38,132 nucleotides of DNA from Hofstenia miamia (Eukaryota; Xenacoelomorpha; Acoela; Hofsteniidae): contig CABFPE010000506.1 of NCBI GenBank assembly GCA_900660155.1, forward strand, positions 294,140 through 332,271. Direction: 5' to 3'. A model generated the notes under the pieces. That model did no database searches and was not told the DNA's origin. It saw nothing but the letters and a program-made list of their open reading frames with translations. Positions within the stretch are counted from its first letter, which is position 1. The number at the start of each line of letters is the position of its first letter. Shown here one piece after another: positions 33,039 through 38,132 of the stretch. The position numbers and the translations under genes were made by a program.

Positions 33039-33689
33039 AACAATAAATTTGGCTCATTGTTCTTGTTATCTCATCTTATGTAATAATAGATAAAATAACA
33101 TGTAGTTACCATGTATTCACATATGCCAACAGCATATTATATTTGCATAGTGTGATGATAACACATGTACAATCAACCAAATATAAAGTTCTTTTATTCC
33201 CTATACCTATTCTTAGCCTTAATGCAACCACAATACAGGCTCACATCTGTCAGGGAGTAAGTTATTGCCCCAGGCACAGTGGAGTTCTTCCCACATTATT
33301 GCTGGATCTTACAAACAAATATTTATCATATCAATACCAATGCTAAAAAGGGTTAGTAATGTAAGATAAATAAAAGAGCAAATGTTATCCAGTGAGAACA
33401 AAATTTATTTGATGATTGCTACAATAAGTTCCCTATTTTATACAGAGAAAATGTAAATATTTACCAGTTCTTACAAAATTCACTCTTTCCCTCACAAATT
33501 AAACAAGCAATTAAGCATACACTTTAATTGAGGGGACAATTACAATAAATTTGAAAACTAAGTTCAAATTACTGAAAATTAATAAAAATCACTAAATAAA
33601 TGATGTTAATAGCACCAAATTAATTAAAGAGAGTGCCAAAAAATAAAAATAAAATCAAAAGGGCCCTGAGTGACTCTACACTATGTTCC
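33039..33689. other. No gene recognised
   Basis: AT-rich. A 67-codon open frame at 33143-33346 has no recognisable domain. No clear repeat is seen before the flanking repeat that starts around 33690. Confidence 0.4.
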
Positions 33690-33943
33690 AGTTGAATGAG
33701 TTCCACATCTCAGCTCAGCAATGTAACTTATGTATACCCTATCCTAACTTGGTGCTTACACAAAACAACACACAACTCAACTTAGTCTCTATTTGTAAAG
33801 TGTACTGTATACTTGCAACCTGAATTGTTACTAGATGCTTACTAAATATTGCATTTAGCCATTACTGAAATATATTGGTTTAGTAAATTAATTAAATATC
33901 TAGCAGCTTCCTATCCTACATATAGTAATCAATACATGCTCAA
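33690..33943 (+). repeat. Host repeat, left half, interrupted by the hAT-like transposon
   Basis: Diverged direct-repeat partner of 37730-37997. Shared blocks include CATCTCAGCTCA (33706 area), TTATGT(A/G)TACC, the TTTAGTAAATTAATTAA region, TAGCAG(C/T)TTCCTAT and TACATGC. It continues on the other side of the transposon at 36839-36982. The repeat family is unknown. Confidence 0.8.
33936..33943. repeat. Left target-site duplication
   Basis: ATGCTCAA, immediately before TAGGGTGG. It matches the right copy at 7 of 8 bases. The last base probably mutated here or in the right copy. Confidence 0.85.
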
Positions 33944-34079
33944 TAGGGTGGTCCTTATATGGAATGAATTTTTTTTTAAAATTTTTCTAAGCTTCCACCA
34001 TCCCATCTGGTACTCCTACCAGAGAAATGAAAAAGTGAAAAATTTTTCAAAGATTAGATTGTATTTAGGGTATGCTCAA
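33944..34079 (+). repeat. Left terminal inverted repeat region
   Basis: Perfect outer 15 bp and perfect inner 18 bp (34062-34079) shared with the right end. The middle is diverged, with only patches such as AAAATTTT and TCCACC/TCCCACC in register. Confidence 0.88.
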
Positions 34080-34343
34080 GCAAGATAAAAATTTGTATAT
34101 ATGTGTAACTAAACTGAAATCTTGTAAATATTACACATCTCATATTAATTACATCTTGGCCATGAAAATGATGTTATTTTAGTAATTAATCATTAGAATT
34201 AAAACAAAACTGTGGTTATATATGTATATTAACTAGATATATAATAAAAATGTAATGTATATTGTTCTTTAGTGTATAATCTTAATTGAACATGTAACAA
34301 AGTAAAGCTGAATCACAGGTAATTAGGCCTACATTTTCTAGTC

Positions 34344-36594
34344 ATGTCTAATACTGCAACAGTATCAACACGCAGTAAACCTGAGGTTTATCTCCTTGGC
34401 TCAACAGTTGAAATTCTTCACGGTTCTAAACTACCATCAGTCAGTGATGTGCTACGGCTTTATACTCATAAGTTGAAATCTTCTAGGACAAAACACGGTG
34501 CAGCTGTCAGTGTTATTGAAGAAGTGCAGTTGTTCTGGGACAGAGCAAGGATACCTATGCGCCGTTCTGATCATGCTGTCTCTCATCTGGAGGAATTGGT
34601 TAAAAAATGGGAGGGGCTTAAGAAGAACAAGGCCCGAAGAACAGCATCCCAAATTGCAAATGAGGAAGCCTTTAAAGACACCTTCAATGATCTGTTTGAT
34701 GTCGCTCATCAGGATGCATTGCAGAATATGAAAGTGGAAGAAGATAAGCAATTTTTGTTGGCTCAATGAGAGAAAGGAAGGCAGGGAGTAATGGCAGGCG
34801 TTGATATGTCCCTGGCCAGAAAAGACGAACAGCAAGCAACTAGAAAACAACGCCAACTTCAGTTGCTGAAAAGCCAGCAAGCTGAAAAGGCTGCACTTGA
34901 TAGAAAGGTTACACTGGAATCATCAGGTTCATCTTCAAATGAAGATGATTCAATTGATTCAGCTGAGGTAGGAGCTACTGTTGGCAAATGTTTTCCCAAA
35001 CGAAAACGTGGTCGCACCAATATTCTAACTCCTGAGATCCTGTCTTCACTTGACCGTACAAAAACGAGTGATAGACAAGCAGTACAGCTCATTGCTCCAG
35101 TAATTCATGCAGCTGGCCAAAACATTGAGGACTACAATCTCAACAGGTCATCTATTCGACGATACCGTCAGAAGCACCGTGCTACATTTTCATCCACATT
35201 GAAATCAGAGTTTAATCCCCAGAAACCAATGGTTCTTCATTGGGATGGAAAGCTTATGCAGGATCTTACTGGAGATAGAAAAGTTGATCGCCTGCCAATC
35301 ATTGTGTCCGGATCTGGTACTGAACAGCTACTCTATGTTCCTAAACTGTCTTCAGGGAGTGGAAAGGCTATAGCTGATGCACTGATGGACACAGTGTCTG
35401 ATTGGGGTATTGCTGACAGCATCGTAGCTCTCAGTTTTGACACTACATCCAGCAATACTGGTAGAATAAATGGTGCATGCACACTATTTGAACAGTGCCT
35501 GGGCAGGAATGTCCTTCACCTAGCATGCAGACATCATGTGCATGAGATCATGCTTGAGGCAGCCTTTTCCACAACTATGGGACCTTCAAGTGGCCCTGAA
35601 ATCCAAATATTTAAGCGCTTCAAAGCCTACTGGCCAAACATTGTGGTCACTGATTATAAGCCTGGCATTGAAGTTAAAGCCATCGCAGAAGCACTTGCTA
35701 GTGTATTGGATGACCTGCTTCAGATGTTTCACCAGCGTGAAGACTATTGGGATGTCTCACCAGCGTGAAGAATATCGGGAACTTCTTGAACTCTCCTTAA
35801 TATTCTTAGGAGGAATTCCTGCACGTGGTTTGAAGTTCAGAAAGCCAGGTGCTATCCATCGTGCACGCTTCATGGCTCGGCTAATTTATGCTCTGAAAAT
35901 TTACATCTTCAGGGATGCGGGCTTCAGGATGACACACCGTGAGCTCCAAGGTCTGGCAGACTTCTGTGTCTTTGGTGTTGCGGCTTATATCAAGTCCTGG
36001 TTTTTGTCTTATCTGCCAACTGCAGCACCAACCAATGATCTGAGTCTGTTGAAACTCTTAGCTTCATCCAGTTCTGAAGCACATGTCGCTGCTATGAAGA
36101 AATTGTGTGGCCAGCTATGGTACCTAAGTGAAGAGCTGATTGCACTGGCCTTTTTTGATCGTAACATTGATGCAGTAGAGAAAAAAGCCATGGTAGATGC
36201 ACTCGCTCATCAAGGAACACATGAACCACCACAGAAGCGCATTACGGTAGACCATGCCACAATCCACAACAAACAGCTGCATGATTTTGTTACACACAAT
36301 ACAAGGAATTTCTTCCAAATTCTGCGCATTCCAGATTCATTCCTCTCTGCAGAGCCTTGTACATGGTTGATCAATAAGAGCTACCTGGAAGCTGAATCAG
36401 TCATCAGTGAACTGCGTGTAGTAAATGACACTGCTGAACGTGGTGTAGCACTGATGCAGGAATATAATTTGCTACTCTCCAAAAATGAAGACCAAATGCA
36501 GTTTGCATTGCAAATTGTTAAGGAACATCGACAGCGCTTTCCTGACTCATCTAAGTCGACAACTGTTCAAGCACTGCAGGAACTAAACCAGTAA
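34344..36594 (+). pseudogene. hAT-like transposase gene, broken by one stop and one frameshift
   Basis: Single-exon gene filling the transposon. ATG 34344 opens 141 codons (FWDRARIPMRR; FNDLFDVAHQDAL) ending at TGA 34767-34769, where CGA would read through. The same phase continues to ATG 34791 and runs to 35768. Counting from 34791: basic KRKRGR (70-75), HWDGK with D152, SFDTTSSNTG with D217, and CRHH (C246, H249), the C-x2-H motif that follows the second Asp in hAT transposases. A 28-bp duplication at 35724-35779 shifts the phase, and coding resumes at ATG 35752 up to 36594: YRELLELSLIFLGG, LWYLSEELIALAFFD (candidate third acidic residue, about 220 residues after D217) and VVNDTAERGV. Without 28 bp the span is exactly 741 codons. 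Assignment to hAT is by architecture; the motifs are atypical. Confidence 0.85.
35724..35779 (+). repeat. 28-bp imperfect tandem duplication causing the frameshift
   Basis: Bases 35724-35751 and 35752-35779 agree at 25 of 28 positions (ATGT(T/C)TCACCAGCGTGAAGA...). Because 28 is not a multiple of 3, the second copy moves the transposase into another phase. The 3 differences mean the duplication is not brand new, or that it was templated. Confidence 0.92.
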
Positions 36595-36712
36595 TTTGTA
36601 ATATGTGTTGGAATGTTTAACATAAAACTGTTTGCTTAGTATGTATGTTTATTATGTTGACTTACAGCAGGCAATCTATTCTATAGGCTGGTTATGCAAA
36701 AGTTCACTCGCA

Positions 36713-36838
36713 TTGAGCATACCCTAAATATTAACCAATTAAGAAAAAAATTTACCAATAATGTTTATTCATATAGTAGATTAAAATAATAGGGTGGGAG
36801 GTTAAAATTTTGAAAGTTGAAAAATAAGGACCACCCTA
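36713..36838 (-). repeat. Right terminal inverted repeat region
   Basis: Inverted partner of 33944-34079, with perfect 18 bp at 36713-36730 and perfect 15 bp at 36824-36838. It lies about 120 bp after the transposase stop codon. Confidence 0.88.
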
Positions 36839-36846
36839 ATGCTCAG
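36839..36846. repeat. Right target-site duplication
   Basis: ATGCTCAG, directly after CCACCCTA. The matching position in the unoccupied paralogue reads ATGCAAAG (37998-38005), which supports a final G as the original base. Confidence 0.85.
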
Positions 36847-36982
36847 TCACATTATTGGTCGCATTATAATCATCAATTTAGATCTAAAATAATGTAAATA
36901 TAAATCCCTAATTTTGGCTTACTAGCTGTATCTTGAATTTGTTATTGTTAATACATGTAAGAGAATTATCAATAGTCAGCTA
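36839..36982 (+). repeat. Host repeat, right half, after the transposon
   Basis: Continues the repeat interrupted at 33943. It aligns with 37998-38132: AGTCA, ATTATA.TCA, AT(C/T)CCTAAT, then TACATGTA.AGA..TATC/GATAGTCAG at the end of the window. Confidence 0.75.
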
Positions 36983-37729
36983 AGCAAATATAAGAACTCC
37001 TAACTGTAACCCTAACATAAACGCACTTTTGAGGCTTAGCACAAGGAACCTGGAATCATTCCTGTGATGGATGCTCACCAGTACTAAACACTAATTGTTT
37101 AGCTTGATATTCTATTAAGTAATCAAACTGTAGTAGAGAATATGTAAAAGAATTCTGAAGAAATTTCTTTATCAATGGTTACAACTAAATTGAATATTTT
37201 TATAGCTAATGTGGCATAATCTGTGTGTTGGTCAAAAAAAGAAAGAAATGGACATTACTAAGACTAGTAATGTAATAAATAATTAACCAACTGTAAACAC
37301 ATGGTTATTATTCTTTTTGATTCTTTGTACAATTTTATAAGTGTAGGTTTTGACATTAATTATATTAGCAAAGAGTTTGACAAAAATCAAGAGATGATCT
37401 TGCTTATGCTAATTAATGCTGAAGTCACTTAGTTATCCACAGATGAAGAAATAGCAGGGAAATTGTAATCAATGTCAGCTAATGTAACATCCTCCACCTG
37501 GCCTATTTGCACCATGTATTATTGCTAATAACCACTACTCAGTAAATTGCGGGTGAGGAGTTACTACATTAATGAATCACCAAGCTTTTCCTCTCTACTT
37601 AACTAGCTAGGTTAATTGAGTACTAATCATCACTATTTAGGTGATGAAGCCACGTGACGTTTCCTCTTTGAATCATCTGTGGGCTACTGCCTGAAGCTGA
37701 TCTCCACATCACAGTTCTCTCCTTCATGA
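36983..37729. other. No gene recognised
   Basis: AT-rich intergenic-type sequence between two copies of the host repeat. TAACATCCTCCACCTGGC at 37484 resembles TAACATCCTCTACCAGGC at 32748, hinting that the repeated unit may extend further upstream of the aligned part. Confidence 0.4.
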
Positions 37730-38132
37730 ATGATTGACTGAATCCACTGCACCATCTCAGCTCAACAAGGACTAATTATGTGTACCTTACTTTAGCTCAG
37801 TGCGTGTACTCATGTCAAGTTGTAACTGACTTAAACTCAATTTTGTAAATTGTTTGTTGGTTTGATTAAGTAAAGCAACCAGGCATTGACACTAACTGCA
37901 TTTAAATAATATTAAAGTAGTCATTACCATAAAATTACTGGCTTAGTAAATTAATTAATAGATAGCAGTTTCCTATACTTACATTTAATAACAGTACATG
38001 CAAAGTCATTTATTCAGTCAATTATAGTCAAGTCTCCTACAATTAGTAATAGATATATATTCCTAATGTTCAACTATCCAGTTGTTTCAAGCATCTATTA
38101 TTTCATACATGTATAGATTGATAGTCAGACTA
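37730..38132 (+). repeat. Uninterrupted paralogue of the hAT-like target site
   Basis: Diverged copy of 33690-33943 joined to 36839-36982, without the transposon. Similarity runs through the insertion point (GTACATGCAAAGTCA against ATACATGCTCAGTCA) up to the window's right edge. It therefore shows the pre-insertion arrangement. Confidence 0.82.

Larger units (their letters stand above)
33944..36838 (+). mobile_element. hAT-like DNA transposon, 2,895 bp, with TIRs and 8-bp target duplication
   Basis: The two ends are perfect 15-bp inverted repeats, TAGGGTGGTCCTTAT (33944-33958, and its complement at 36824-36838). A second perfect inverted repeat of 18 bp, TATTTAGGGTATGCTCAA, lies at 34062-34079 and, inverted, at 36713-36730, at a similar distance from each end, so the original TIRs were probably about 125-135 bp with a now-diverged middle. 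The direct flanks are ATGCTCAA and ATGCTCAG (7 of 8). TAGGG ends with an 8-bp duplication are typical of hAT elements. A paralogous uninterrupted site exists at 37730-38132. The inside holds one intronless transposase-like gene, now broken. Confidence 0.92.

Noticed and set aside
35536..35751. First 72 codons of the third transposase frame as a real N-terminus
   Set aside because: This part overlaps the correctly phased transposase carrying the CRHH motif. The matching coding only starts at the second 28-bp unit (35752).

Overview
The window is AT-rich, gene-poor metazoan DNA, probably from an invertebrate and possibly an arthropod. The evidence is its mix of transposons: a CR1/L2-like non-LTR retrotransposon, mariner, piggyBac and a hAT-like DNA transposon, together with long stretches lacking any convincing gene. 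I cannot name the species. No complete host gene is recognisable. It is a draft assembly: there is a 170-base N gap (16550-16719), five single-N positions, several unmerged duplicate segments beside the Ns, and one 21-base match to a sequencing-library junction adapter.

Layout. 1-4633: minus-strand CR1/L2-like retrotransposon with an esterase-type ORF1 and an endonuclease/reverse-transcriptase ORF2. ORF2 looks intact apart from a scaffold join. Three 21-bp repeats follow. 4800-7265: two decayed relatives, one on each strand. 7808-9259: piggyBac-type debris, namely a 350-bp TTAA-flanked MITE, a dead C-terminal transposase fragment and a further terminus. 9260-14602: mostly unassigned, with hairpins, a 33-35 bp tandem repeat and a ~290-bp direct repeat. 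14603-18901: a ~1.9-kb segment present twice across the N gap, each copy carrying an internally deleted mariner; the right copy is complete end to end. 18902-22915: unassigned, with a few coding-like stretches. 22916-25380: unmerged duplicate contigs. 25381-31189: mostly featureless, with an adapter-like sequence, a perfect 46-bp palindrome and a 90-bp-period tandem repeat. 31190-32323: nested long inverted repeats. 32790-33038: an unassigned coding-like stretch.

The most interesting object is at 33944-36838: a 2,895-bp DNA transposon with near-complete diagnostic structure. It has 15-bp terminal inverted repeats starting TAGGGTGG, an 18-bp perfect subterminal inverted repeat, an 8-bp target-site duplication (7 of 8 bases match), and a single-exon transposase-like gene. 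That gene has a hAT-like layout (D152, D217, C-x2-H, then a distant acidic region) but its motifs differ from the classical hAT consensus. The gene is broken by one in-frame TGA and by a 28-bp imperfect duplication that shifts the frame; without the 28 bp the span is exactly 741 codons. A diverged paralogue of the flanking DNA at 37730-38132 runs straight through the insertion point, so it acts as an unoccupied site confirming the boundaries.

The parts do not form one pathway. They are successive, partly nested insertions of unrelated mobile elements. Several are non-autonomous and would depend on enzymes encoded elsewhere.
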